A DNA stretch of 64,000 bases from positions 1 to 64,000 of the forward strand of contig JAJDTT010000075.1 in NCBI GenBank assembly GCA_022827025.1, given 5' to 3'. The notes beneath the pieces are model-generated. The model saw only the letters and a list, made by a program, of their open reading frames with translations, did not search any database and was not told where the DNA came from. Positions 7,748 through 15,188 of this stretch are shown here, piece by piece (position 1 is the stretch's first letter; each line of letters opens with the position of its first letter). This DNA comes from Acidobacteriota bacterium. Lineage in GTDB: Bacteria > Acidobacteriota > UBA6911 > RPQK01 > JAJDTT01. A program made the position numbers and the translations under genes.

Positions 7748-9207
7748 CCGACGCCCGCCGGATCCTGCGGCTGGCTCCGGATCAATTCCAGCATGGAGTC
7801 CCGGTCGGGCTCCCGGCCCGTCCAGGCCGAGAACTGGAGCGCCGCCTGCTCCACGAACATCTCCATTCCCGAAATGGTTCCGATGCCCTTTCGGGCTGCC
7901 AGCGCCAGGAGCTTCGTCTGCTCCGGCTGGTAGACCAGGTCGTAGACCCATTCGAACCGCAGGTCCCGTTCGGTCAACAGGGAGGCGTCCTCATCCGGGG
8001 ATTGGCCCACGGGAGTGGTGTTGACGCAGAGAAAGGCAGAGCGGGGAAGGTCGGGAAGCACGGTATGGGGACAGCCGTACCGGCGTGCAAACCGTCCGAC
8101 GCGGTCCGGGCTGCGTCCGGCCACCGTCACCCGCGCTCCCTGGGCGATCAAGGCCTCCGTCACCGTGTGGGCGACACCGCCGTTTCCCAGGACCAGGGCT
8201 TCTTTGTCACGGATGGAGGTCCTGGAGAGCAACGGCCGCAGGAACCCGAGATAGTCGGTGTTCAGCCCCTCCCACCGGCCGTCGTTGCGCACCAGCGTGT
8301 TGATTGCCGGCGCGGCGCCAGTGTCGCGGGATACCAGGTCGGCGGCATCCTGCTTGAACGGCAGGGTGACGCTGAATCCCTTGAAGGAGAGCCGGCTGCC
8401 CTCCAGGTAACGGAACCACGGCTCCAGCTCGTCCAGCCGAATCGGAAGGTAGAGCCGGCGGTCCAGGCCATGCCGCTTGAAGAGCCGGTTGTGGATCCAC
8501 GGAGAACGGGAGTGGGCCACCGGGTTTCCCAGAACCGCGTACAGGTCGGGAGGCAGATTCCAGGAATCGAGCCGGTAGAGGTCCACTGCGGTTTCCAGGC
8601 TGAACTGGCCCGGAGCCGTTCCCTCGCCCTCTTCCTCCGCCACGAAGGTCCAGGCGTTCCCCAGGAAAGCCCCCAGGGCCCGGGAGGGCTGGCCGAAGTC
8701 CCCCATGCCCAGGAGGACGCAGGCTGCCCCCCGGGGGACCGATTCCATCCAACTCAACAGGGTCACCAACTCCCGGGTGGAGGAGACCATGACGGCGATC
8801 TTGACCACGTCGCCTTCCAAGGCGTCGAGTCCGGAGTAGAGCCGGTTCAGATCTCCGGGAAAGGTGTCGAAGGAGTGGAAAGAACGGATCAGGCGTGTCG
8901 TGCCGGGAAACGGCGGGAGATCCTGGACGTCATGCTCGACGTCCACCCAATGGAATCCGCTCCGCGCGGCCTCCAGGAGCAGGTTCAATCGATCGGCTTC
9001 CGGACCCGTGTAGCTGCCCCCCTCGCGCGGGGGGCGGCAAGTGGCGATGAACTCGGTCCCGGTATCGGTCGGGAGGGGCGGGACCTGAGGGTGCGAAAGG
9101 CTGTCCAGGCGGCATTCGATGAGGGCCGTCCGGCCCGCATATCGATGGATCTTGTCCAGCAGGCGCGCCGGTGATTCCTCGCCCAGGGCGAGACAGAGTT
9201 TGGGCAT
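7744..9207 (-). CDS. aroDE: Bifunctional 3-dehydroquinate dehydratase / shikimate dehydrogenase
   Basis: A 487-residue fusion covering two consecutive shikimate-pathway steps. Residues 1 to about 215 are a type I dehydroquinase: ECRLDSL near the start, the general His in SFHSFD, and the Schiff-base Lys in DVVKIAVMVSS. Residues about 220-487 are AroE: GNPVAHSRSPWIHN, FSVTLPFKQ with its catalytic Lys, NTDYLGF, and the NADP fold at ALVLGNGGVAHTV. A dehydroquinase-AroE fusion is usual in plants and is also known in some bacterial phyla. It starts 12 bp after the pgsA stop and overlaps thrB, so phospholipid, aromatic and threonine genes share one transcript. Confidence 0.93.
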   Translation of the reverse strand: MPKLCLALGEESPARLLDKIHRYAGRTALIECRLDSLSHPQVPPLPTDTGTEFIATCRPPREGGSYTGPEADRLNLLLEAARSGFHWVDVEHDVQDLPPFPGTTRLIRSFHSFDTFPGDLNRLYSGLDALEGDVVKIAVMVSSTRELVTLLSWMESVPRGAACVLLGMGDFGQPSRALGAFLGNAWTFVAEEEGEGTAPGQFSLETAVDLYRLDSWNLPPDLYAVLGNPVAHSRSPWIHNRLFKRHGLDRRLYLPIRLDELEPWFRYLEGSRLSFKGFSVTLPFKQDAADLVSRDTGAAPAINTLVRNDGRWEGLNTDYLGFLRPLLSRTSIRDKEALVLGNGGVAHTVTEALIAQGARVTVAGRSPDRVGRFARRYGCPHTVLPDLPRSAFLCVNTTPVGQSPDEDASLLTERDLRFEWVYDLVYQPEQTKLLALAARKGIGTISGMEMFVEQAALQFSAWTGREPDRDSMLELIRSQPQDPAGVG

Positions 9208-9219
9208 GGAAGCCTATCT

Positions 9220-9786
9220 TCACCCGTTCACGGCCGAACCGGAGTCGGCGCCGCCGTCGATTCGGCCCCAGAACCTGTGGAAGTATTCGACCATGGAAGC
9301 GCAGGCCAGAATCACCACCGCCCAGAGCAGGTATTGTCCGGCGCTGGCCAGCCAGGCGGAATCCCGCTGTCCCAGGATCAGGCAGCTCACGCACAGCACC
9401 TGGGTCCACATCTTGGCTTTCCCCAACCGGGACGCGTCGATGGTGACTCCCTGTGCCGAGGCGATGCTTCTGAGTCCGGTCACGGCAAGCTCGCGGCCGA
9501 TGACCAGGATCACCATCCAGGCGGAAGCCACCCCCCATTCCACGAGTGCGACCAGGGCCGCCGATATGAGCACCTTGTCCGCCACCGGATCCAGGAGCTT
9601 GCCCAGCGTGGTCACCTGCAACCGTTTACGCGCCAGATAGCCGTCGAAATAGTCGGTCGCCGAGGCGGCGAGGAACACGATGAATCCCCACAATTCCCGG
9701 TCCTTGAACTTCCCCGTCAGCAACACCACGAGAAGCAGGGGCACCAGAAAAATTCGCGAAACCGTAAGGCCGTTGGGCAGGTTCAT
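9220..9786 (-). CDS. pgsA: CDP-diacylglycerol--glycerol-3-phosphate 3-phosphatidyltransferase
   Basis: A 188-residue integral membrane enzyme that makes phosphatidylglycerol phosphate from CDP-diacylglycerol and glycerol-3-phosphate. It starts MNLPNGLTVSRIFLVP, a standard PgsA opening. The CDP-alcohol phosphotransferase motif D-G-x2-A-R-x8-G-x3-D-x3-D is complete: DYFDGYLARKRLQ followed by GKLLDPVADK. About four to six hydrophobic segments follow. First gene of the pgsA-aroDE-thrB operon. A -10 element lies only 8 nt from the ATG and there is no ribosome-binding site, so the mRNA is probably leaderless. Confidence 0.94.
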   Translation of the reverse strand: MNLPNGLTVSRIFLVPLLLVVLLTGKFKDRELWGFIVFLAASATDYFDGYLARKRLQVTTLGKLLDPVADKVLISAALVALVEWGVASAWMVILVIGRELAVTGLRSIASAQGVTIDASRLGKAKMWTQVLCVSCLILGQRDSAWLASAGQYLLWAVVILACASMVEYFHRFWGRIDGGADSGSAVNG

Positions 9787-9794
9787 GGGTCGCT

Positions 9795-9824
9795 AAAGTA
9801 ACACAATCTCCGAAAGAGTCACAA
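9795..9824 (-). promoter_or_regulatory. Promoter of pgsA (leaderless type)
   Basis: On the minus strand, TTGTGA (9819-9824) and TACTTT (9795-9800) are 18 bp apart, and TGT just before the -10 gives an extended -10. The hexamer ends 8 nt from the pgsA ATG, so transcription should start at or next to the start codon. Confidence 0.55.
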
Positions 9825-9979
9825 ACGATTCCAAGGGTCTCTGAACCCGCTTGCCCGCTCCTGTTCAACGATGCGCGCGCCATGCGCGTCTCAGCCGCCT
9901 GCAGGGGCCCGGTTGGCGCAACCTGCGTCGAATTTGAAACTCTTTCGAGTCCCCGCAGTCTGCATTTCGCTTGAAGGGA

Positions 9980-10009
9980 TTGACAAAGCGCATGGAAATT
10001 TCGTCAAAT
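9980..10009 (+). promoter_or_regulatory. Promoter of the 3D-domain gene
   Basis: A perfect -35, TTGACA (9980-9985), is followed after 18 bp by TCAAAT (10004-10009, 4 of 6 matches to the -10 consensus). It lies about 40 bp before the ATG of the 3D-domain gene, which has its own Shine-Dalgarno, so this is a conventional leadered transcript. Confidence 0.5.
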
Positions 10010-10049
10010 CGCCAAATCGGCGGTCTGGAGTTTGGAAAGAGGTTCCGGA

Positions 10050-10520
10050 ATGAATCGAGTCGGAAAAATTGTCGTTGTCCTGGCCACCACGCTCGTGCTT
10101 GGCGCATCCGCCGGGATCGGTCTGCTGACAGATCCCGATGCGGGGGTGCTGCTGAGGGGTGACCGGCAAGACCCGGCTTCCCTGGGGCGGTTCGTGGGTC
10201 CGCGGGATTCCGGATATCGCGTCTTTGTCGCCACGGCCTACTGCCTCAAGGGAGTGACCCGTTCCGGCGTGCGCGTCAGACGGGGCATCGTGGCCGCCGA
10301 TCCGTCCAGAATTCCGCTGGGATCGGTCATCCAGGTCAGGGCCGGCAGTTACAGCGGGATCTACAGGGTTCTGGATACCGGTTCGGCCATCAAGGGCGAA
10401 ATCATCGACATCTACGTTCCCGACTACCATGAAGCCAAGCGTTTCGGCAGAAAGCGGGTCCAGGTCCGTGTCCTGCGCCACGGCTGGGATCGGGCAATCC
10501 CCGCGAATAGGTTCGGCTAG
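10050..10520 (+). CDS. Exported 3D-domain (RlpA/MltA barrel-like) protein
   Basis: A 156-residue protein with an N-terminal hydrophobic segment (VGKIVVVLATTLVLGASAGIG; signal peptide or anchor), then a '3D' domain named for three conserved Asp. The domain runs from about residue 55: VFVATAYCLKGVTRSGVRVRRG, then VAADPSRIPLGSVI, YRVLDTGSAIKG and IIDIYVPDYHEA. This double-psi beta-barrel occurs in cell-wall-active proteins such as MltA-type lytic transglycosylases and Rpf/YabE-like proteins, so peptidoglycan cleavage or binding is likely. The ATG at 10050 is chosen over an in-frame TTG at 10032 because AAAGAGG lies 7 nt upstream. The stop codon is also the first bases of a long palindrome. Confidence 0.8.
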   Translation: MNRVGKIVVVLATTLVLGASAGIGLLTDPDAGVLLRGDRQDPASLGRFVGPRDSGYRVFVATAYCLKGVTRSGVRVRRGIVAADPSRIPLGSVIQVRAGSYSGIYRVLDTGSAIKGEIIDIYVPDYHEAKRFGRKRVQVRVLRHGWDRAIPANRFG

Positions 10521-10560
10521 GAGTCTGCGCAGCAGATCAATTTCTGCCGCGCAGGCTCCT
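10519..10560. repeat. 42-bp palindrome, fused ends of the MITE-like element
   Basis: Two 18-nt arms (10519-10536 and 10543-10560) flank a 6-nt loop, TCAATT. Sixteen of 18 positions pair as Watson-Crick and the other two form G-U wobbles. The right arm, read on the minus strand, begins AGGAGCCTGCGCGG, the same sequence as the terminal inverted repeats of the 166-bp element at 30271-30436. It starts inside the stop codon of the 3D-domain gene and ends 38 bp before uvrC's -10, so it could also end transcription of the former. There is no U-tract. Confidence 0.65.
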
Positions 10561-10597
10561 GGCCATCCTTTCGGAAACCGGGTCCAGTTCCGCCGGT

Positions 10598-10606
10598 TGC
10601 TATAAT
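10598..10606 (+). promoter_or_regulatory. Promoter of uvrC (leaderless type)
   Basis: TGCTATAAT is a perfect extended -10 (TGn plus consensus TATAAT) whose last base is 8 nt from the uvrC ATG at 10615. No Shine-Dalgarno and no clear -35 are present. Initiation about 7 nt after the hexamer would leave essentially no 5' leader. Confidence 0.65.
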
Positions 10607-10614
10607 TCCGCTTG

Positions 10615-12435
10615 ATGAACCAGGAGGTTCTGGAGGCCCGGCTCGGGCACCTTCCCGACAAGTGCGGCGTCTACCTGTTCCGGGACGCCGAGCAGCGCAT
10701 CCTTTACATCGGCAAGGGCAAGAGCCTCAGGCACCGCGTGCGTTCCTACTTCCAGTCCAGTCGGACCTGGGACCAGAAGACGGAGGTCCTGAAGCGGAGG
10801 ATTCGGGATCTCGAGTTCATCGTCACCGATACCGAAGTGGAAGCTCTCATCCTGGAGAGCAACCTGGTCCGCAAACACAAGCCCAAGTTCAACGTGAACC
10901 TGAAGGACGACAAGTCCTTCCTGTTGGTGAAGCTGACGGTGAACGAGGACTACCCCAGGGTCCTGCTCACGCGGCGCAAGCTGCAAGACGGAGCCCTCTA
11001 CTTCGGGCCCTTCCTGCCCGCCTCTCTCGCCCGCAACACCATCAAGATCATCAATCGCCACTTCCTGCTTCGAACCTGCGACATGGAGATCGACGGGAAT
11101 CTGGACCGGCCCTGTCTCGAGTACTACATCAAACGCTGCCTGGGTCCGTGCGTGGCGGGCCTCTGCTCCCAGTCCCAGTACACCGCGGCCGTCAGGGACG
11201 TGATCCTTCTGTTGGAGGGAAAGAACGAGGAGCTGCTCCGGAATCTGACTCGCCGGATGCTGGCCGCCTCCGAGAAACTGCAGTACGAGACGGCGGCCTT
11301 CTACCGGGATCGGATCCGCATGGTCCGGGAACTCAATGAAAAGCAGAAGATGATTTCGACCGGGCCGTCGGATGTGGACATCTTCGCCTACTACCGGGAG
11401 GGGCCCCGCCTGGCTCTCCAGCTCTTCACCATGCGGAACGCCAGAATCGTCGGGAAACGGGAGTTCTATTGGGAGGACCTGGAGTATTTTCATCCCGCCC
11501 GTTTCCTGCGGGATGCTCTCCAGCAGTACTACCTGAACTCGGGCTTCGTTCCCGGGGAGATCTATCTTCCCGCCGAGGCCGAGGACCAGGAACTGATCCG
11601 GGCCTGGCTCGACAAGCGGCGAGCCAAGGGGCAACGGCGGCAGGTTCGCATCCTGGTGCCCCGGCAGGGAAACAAGCATGACCTCCTGCTGCTGGTCGAA
11701 CGCAATGCCAAGGTGGCTTTCGAGCGCCGTTTCAAAGTCTTGAGGACAGCCCGGTTGAAGGTCTTGGAGGAGCTCCGGAGTCTCCTGGACCTGGAGCAGA
11801 TTCCCGCCCGCATCGAGGCCTTCGACGTCTCCAACATCCAGGGAGACGAGACGGTCGCTTCCATGGTGGTCTGCCTGGACGGGCGCATGGAGCGCGGCGA
11901 GTACCGGAAATACCGGATCAGGACCGTGTCCGGCCCCGACGACTATTCGGCCATGCGGGAAGCCGTCCGCCGGAGATACCGGCGTCTGCTGGATGAAGAA
12001 CAGACTCTTCCCCACCTGATTCTCATCGACGGCGGGAAGGGACAACTGCACAGCGCGTATCAGGCGCTGTCCGAGCTGGGGATCGAAGACACGCCCCTGA
12101 TCAGCCTGGCAAAGCGGGAGGAGCATATCTTCGTCAAGGGGAGGGAGGACGCCGTCGTCCTGGACCGGCGCTCGCCCCAGTTGCATCTGGTTCAGGAGAT
12201 CCGGGACGAAGCGCATCGTTTCGCCGTCAGCTACCATCGCAAGCGCCGCTCGATTCGGGATTTCGGTTCCGAGCTGGACCGGGTCCGCGGTATCGGCGAG
12301 AAACGGAAGAAACGGCTGTTGCGCAATTTTGGCAGCGTCAACCGTATCCGGCGGGCCACCACCGAAGAACTGGTTCCCTTCCTGGGAGAAAAGCTGGCCG
12401 TCCGCGTCAAGGAGAGCCTGTCCGGATCAGGCTGA
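10615..12435 (+). CDS. uvrC: Excinuclease ABC subunit C
   Basis: A 606-residue UvrC, the nuclease that makes both incisions around damage recognised by UvrA/UvrB in nucleotide excision repair. Visible parts: GIY-YIG nuclease at the N-terminus (CGVYLFRDAEQRILYIGKGK); UVR motif for UvrB binding around residues 205-235 (MLAASEKLQYETAAFYRDRI); RNase H-like C-terminal nuclease with EAFDVSNIQG and HLILIDGGKGQL; and C-terminal tandem helix-hairpin-helix (VRGIGEKRKKRLLRNFGSVNRI). Full family length. A TTG lies directly before the ATG but the ATG is preferred. Convergent with the YjjX-like gene, 12 bp apart. Confidence 0.97.
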   Translation: MNQEVLEARLGHLPDKCGVYLFRDAEQRILYIGKGKSLRHRVRSYFQSSRTWDQKTEVLKRRIRDLEFIVTDTEVEALILESNLVRKHKPKFNVNLKDDKSFLLVKLTVNEDYPRVLLTRRKLQDGALYFGPFLPASLARNTIKIINRHFLLRTCDMEIDGNLDRPCLEYYIKRCLGPCVAGLCSQSQYTAAVRDVILLLEGKNEELLRNLTRRMLAASEKLQYETAAFYRDRIRMVRELNEKQKMISTGPSDVDIFAYYREGPRLALQLFTMRNARIVGKREFYWEDLEYFHPARFLRDALQQYYLNSGFVPGEIYLPAEAEDQELIRAWLDKRRAKGQRRQVRILVPRQGNKHDLLLLVERNAKVAFERRFKVLRTARLKVLEELRSLLDLEQIPARIEAFDVSNIQGDETVASMVVCLDGRMERGEYRKYRIRTVSGPDDYSAMREAVRRRYRRLLDEEQTLPHLILIDGGKGQLHSAYQALSELGIEDTPLISLAKREEHIFVKGREDAVVLDRRSPQLHLVQEIRDEAHRFAVSYHRKRRSIRDFGSELDRVRGIGEKRKKRLLRNFGSVNRIRRATTEELVPFLGEKLAVRVKESLSGSG

Positions 12436-12447
12436 CGGAGCGAAATC

Positions 12448-13023
12448 TCACCCGTACACGTCGGCGTTGTAAAAGGGGGCGAAAGCCGCGGTGAGAGCCA
12501 GGGCGTAGGACTGGTCCCGGTTGAGGAGTTCCTGGCTCAGGAGCCTCCAGCCTTCCTGTCCGGACGGCAGTTGCCGAGCTCGGCAAAACCGGTCGATGAC
12601 GATCTCCAGCTCGATGCCACGATCGATCACCGGATCGGCAATTTGAGGGGGAACCGATATCCCGTTGCCGTGGCCGTAATAGCCGTTGAGACCGTCGGAC
12701 ACGTAGACCCAACTCTCCAGGACGACCTGCCTCCGGACTCCAGGGGACGCGATCACGTTGAATCCTTCTTCCATCCCGACGTAGAAGTCGGCTTCGCTCC
12801 GCTCCCGCTTCAACTGCATGATGAGATGGTCCACACGGCTCAGCACGCTCCAGGACATTTCCGCCGAGGTCGTGGGGATCTTCGGAGCGTCGGTGGGGAC
12901 GTCGTAGCAGAAAAAGTCGACGCGATCGTCGATCCCGCGAGAGAACCTGTCCTCAAGCCGTTCCCAGATCTGTTTTACGGCATTCACCTTGGCGGGCCGA
13001 GTGCTCCCAACGGCGACTCTCAT
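12448..13023 (-). CDS. YjjX/DUF84-family inosine/xanthosine triphosphatase
   Basis: A 191-residue protein of the DUF84/YjjX family. Characterised members hydrolyse non-canonical purine nucleotides (ITP, XTP) to keep them out of nucleic acids. Family features seen: MRVAVGSTRPAKVNAVKQIWE at the N-terminus (GSTNPxKxxAV), a central DFYVGMEEG (the usual GIEGG position), LESWVYVSD, and the closing LLNRDQSYALALTAAFAPF. The GMEEG variant departs slightly from the GIEGG norm. No Shine-Dalgarno; an extended -10 lies 8 nt before the ATG. A single-gene unit between suhB and uvrC. Confidence 0.8.
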   Translation of the reverse strand: MRVAVGSTRPAKVNAVKQIWERLEDRFSRGIDDRVDFFCYDVPTDAPKIPTTSAEMSWSVLSRVDHLIMQLKRERSEADFYVGMEEGFNVIASPGVRRQVVLESWVYVSDGLNGYYGHGNGISVPPQIADPVIDRGIELEIVIDRFCRARQLPSGQEGWRLLSQELLNRDQSYALALTAAFAPFYNADVYG

Positions 13024-13031
13024 CTCAATTC

Positions 13032-13040
13032 AGTCTAGCA
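13032..13040 (-). promoter_or_regulatory. Promoter of the YjjX-like gene (leaderless type)
   Basis: Minus-strand TGCTAGACT is an extended -10 whose hexamer TAGACT (13032-13037) ends 8 nt before the ATG. The identical nonamer, followed by G in both cases, occurs before the dciA-like gene at 30242-30250. Confidence 0.5.
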
Positions 13041-13208
13041 GCCCATGGCGACTATTTTTGAACGGGCCGGCCGGTCGGCGGCGACCCTGCATGGAGCGCA
13101 CGATCATTGAGATTCTGCCCCGCGCGGGTGACTGGTCTCGAGTCGGATTGGACCGCCGTCAGGGTCGGCTCGGCATCTTCCGGCTCCCTGTCCACTCGTC
13201 CTCCCGGG

Positions 13209-13982
13209 TCAATCGGGCCGCAGCATTTCGACCAGATCCTGGTGGATCCGTCCGTTGCTGGCCAGCACCGTCCGTTCCTCCAATTGGAACGGTGACCCGT
13301 CCAGATCGCTGACCCTTCCTCCGGCCTCCTCCACCACCAACCAGCCGGCCGCCATGTCCCAGGGACTCAGGCTCAATTCCCAGTAACCGTCAAAACGCCC
13401 ACAGGCGACGTAGCAAAGGTCGAGTGCGGCCGATCCATCCCGGCGCACCGCCTGGACCTTGCGGGACACCCGGGTGAACAGTTCCAGGTTCGTCTCCATT
13501 TCCCGGTAATCATAGGAAAAACCCGTGGCGAGAAACCCGTGGCGCAGATCGGATTGGCCGGACACGCGGATGGGCTTGCCGTTGAGTTGCGCGCCGCCTC
13601 CCGACGTCGCCGAGAAGAGCTCTTCCGCCACCGGATCGTAGACGACCCCCACCCGAATCCGGCCGTCGACCCGATAGGCCAGGGAAACGCTGAAAAAGGG
13701 GTACCGGTGGGAATAGTTGGTGGTGCCGTCCAAGGGATCGACCACCCATTGGCGCTCGCTCGCTCCGTGAACGCCTGATTCCTCGGCCAGGATGGAATCG
13801 TGGGGGAAATGGCGACGTATGGTGTCGATGATGGTCCGCTCGGCGGCGAAATCGGCCTCCGTCACCAGGTTTCTGGGACCCTTGGAGGACACCTCCACGC
13901 CGGAGTCCAGGTAGTTCAACAGGACTTGGCCACCCTCCAGCGCGGCTTCCCTGGCCACCGCCATGATCGCACTCGTTCCCAT
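13209..13982 (-). CDS. suhB: Inositol monophosphatase family protein
   Basis: A 257-residue metal-dependent phosphatase of the inositol monophosphatase/SuhB family. Metal-binding motifs are intact: EESG (about residues 66-69), DPLDGTTNYSHRYPFFSVS (motif DPxDGT), and WDMAAGWLVVEEAGG near the C-terminus. Such enzymes dephosphorylate inositol-1-phosphate or related sugar phosphates; in E. coli SuhB also acts in rRNA transcription, which sequence alone cannot test. The ATG at 13982 is set by a TGATG overlap with the ispF stop, implying translational coupling. Last gene of radA-ispD-ispF-suhB. Confidence 0.9.
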   Translation of the reverse strand: MGTSAIMAVAREAALEGGQVLLNYLDSGVEVSSKGPRNLVTEADFAAERTIIDTIRRHFPHDSILAEESGVHGASERQWVVDPLDGTTNYSHRYPFFSVSLAYRVDGRIRVGVVYDPVAEELFSATSGGGAQLNGKPIRVSGQSDLRHGFLATGFSYDYREMETNLELFTRVSRKVQAVRRDGSAALDLCYVACGRFDGYWELSLSPWDMAAGWLVVEEAGGRVSDLDGSPFQLEERTVLASNGRIHQDLVEMLRPD

Positions 13983-14479
13983 CACCTGTCTCCGCCGGAT
14001 CGGGCCAGCAGGACGACCGCCTGAACGGCGATCCCCTCGCGGCGGCCGATCGGGCCGCAACCTTCCATTGTGGTGGCCTTGAGGCCGATCCGTCCCGTCT
14101 CCACTGCAAGAACCCTCGCCAGGCTGACCTTCATGGCCTCCACGTGGGGCTGGATCCGGGGGGCTTCCGCCAGCACGGTGATGTCCAGGTTGACGACGGC
14201 GAAGCCCCTGCCCCGCACCAGCTCATACGCCTTCTCCAGAAAGATCAGACTGGAGCTGTCGCGGTGCGCCGGATCCGTGTCTGGAAACCAGGCGCCGATG
14301 TCCCTGAGTCCGGCGGCCCCCAGCAGGGCGTCAGTCACCGCATGGAGCAGAGCGTCGGCGTCCGAGTGCCCCCGCAACCCCTCGGGATGCGGGATCCGGA
14401 CTCCACCCAGCATCAGGCGCCGATCCTGGTCGAAAGGGTGAAAGTCGAATCCCAGGCCGACACGAAATCCATCCGTCAT
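13982..14479 (-). CDS. ispF: 2-C-methyl-D-erythritol 2,4-cyclodiphosphate synthase
   Basis: A 165-residue IspF, fifth enzyme of the non-mevalonate isoprenoid pathway; it cyclises the product of IspE with loss of CMP. Signatures: GLGFDFHPFDQDRRLMLGGV (zinc-binding D-x-H), GHSDADALLHAVTDALLGAAGLRDIG, and the C-terminal KATTMEGCGPIGRREGIAVQA. The start ATG at 14479 gives the normal family length; an in-frame upstream extension has no IspF character. It follows ispD after 64 bp and overlaps suhB by one base (TGATG). Confidence 0.96.
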   Translation of the reverse strand: MTDGFRVGLGFDFHPFDQDRRLMLGGVRIPHPEGLRGHSDADALLHAVTDALLGAAGLRDIGAWFPDTDPAHRDSSSLIFLEKAYELVRGRGFAVVNLDITVLAEAPRIQPHVEAMKVSLARVLAVETGRIGLKATTMEGCGPIGRREGIAVQAVVLLARSGGDR

Positions 14480-14543
14480 GTCCGCACTCCGTGCAATTGC
14501 TCCCCTGGAACCGTTCTCAGACCGCCAGGAACCGGGCGGACGC

Positions 14544-15188
14544 TCACAGGTCCCCCTCGAATGTGACCTTGAGGTTCCCGGGGTCTCCCTCGACCGCCTG
14601 GACCTCCACTCCGATCCGCTCCACCAGGGAGGCTTCGTCGGTCCCGTAGAAGTGGTCATGCCCCGCCTGCCGGACCGCCTCCTTGAGGACTGCGGCCGGA
14701 AATCCCTGTGGTGTCTGAGCCAGGCCCAGGCGCTCACGCTCGAGGGTTCGCACCACTCTGCCCGAATCCACCTCCTTCACCGTATCCCGGATCTTCAGGA
14801 CGGGAACCGCGGCGTTCCCCCGTTGGACGACGCGGACGACCCGGGAAATCAGCCGGGCATCGACGTAGGGCCGGGCCGCATCGTGGACCAGGACGATCTC
14901 CACGCCAGGAGAGAGCAGTTGGAGACCCCGCGACACGGTGTCCTGACGATGGCGGCCACCCGGGGCCACCCGCAACTTCCTGTCTCCGGCGGCGCGGACC
15001 GGCAATTCCTGCCGGACCGTCTCGATCCAGTCGCCCGGCACCAGTATCACCGCCTCGTCCAGGAACGGCAGGAAGGGATCCAGGGCCAGGCGGTACAGGC
15101 GCTCGCCCCCCATCCTCAAGAACTGCTTCGGGACCCGGGAGCCGAATCGGGAGCCGCTGCCGGCAGCCGCCAGGATCAGTCCGGTCAA
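14544..15188 (-). CDS. ispD: 2-C-methyl-D-erythritol 4-phosphate cytidylyltransferase
   Basis: A 214-residue IspD, which attaches CMP to methylerythritol phosphate in isoprenoid synthesis. Signatures: LILAAAGSGSRFGSRVPKQFL (nucleotide-binding G-rich loop with the catalytic Arg and Lys), PGGRHRQDTVSRGL, and VHDAARPYV. The start is uncertain. A TTG at 15188 overlaps the radA stop as TTGA and puts the nucleotide-binding strand at the N-terminus as usual; a GTG at 15224 would add 12 residues and overlap radA by 40 bp. Neither has a strong Shine-Dalgarno. ispD and ispF are adjacent here, while ispE is about 8.6 kb away in the same block. Confidence 0.93.
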   Translation of the reverse strand: MTGLILAAAGSGSRFGSRVPKQFLRMGGERLYRLALDPFLPFLDEAVILVPGDWIETVRQELPVRAAGDRKLRVAPGGRHRQDTVSRGLQLLSPGVEIVLVHDAARPYVDARLISRVVRVVQRGNAAVPVLKIRDTVKEVDSGRVVRTLERERLGLAQTPQGFPAAVLKEAVRQAGHDHFYGTDEASLVERIGVEVQAVEGDPGNLKVTFEGDL

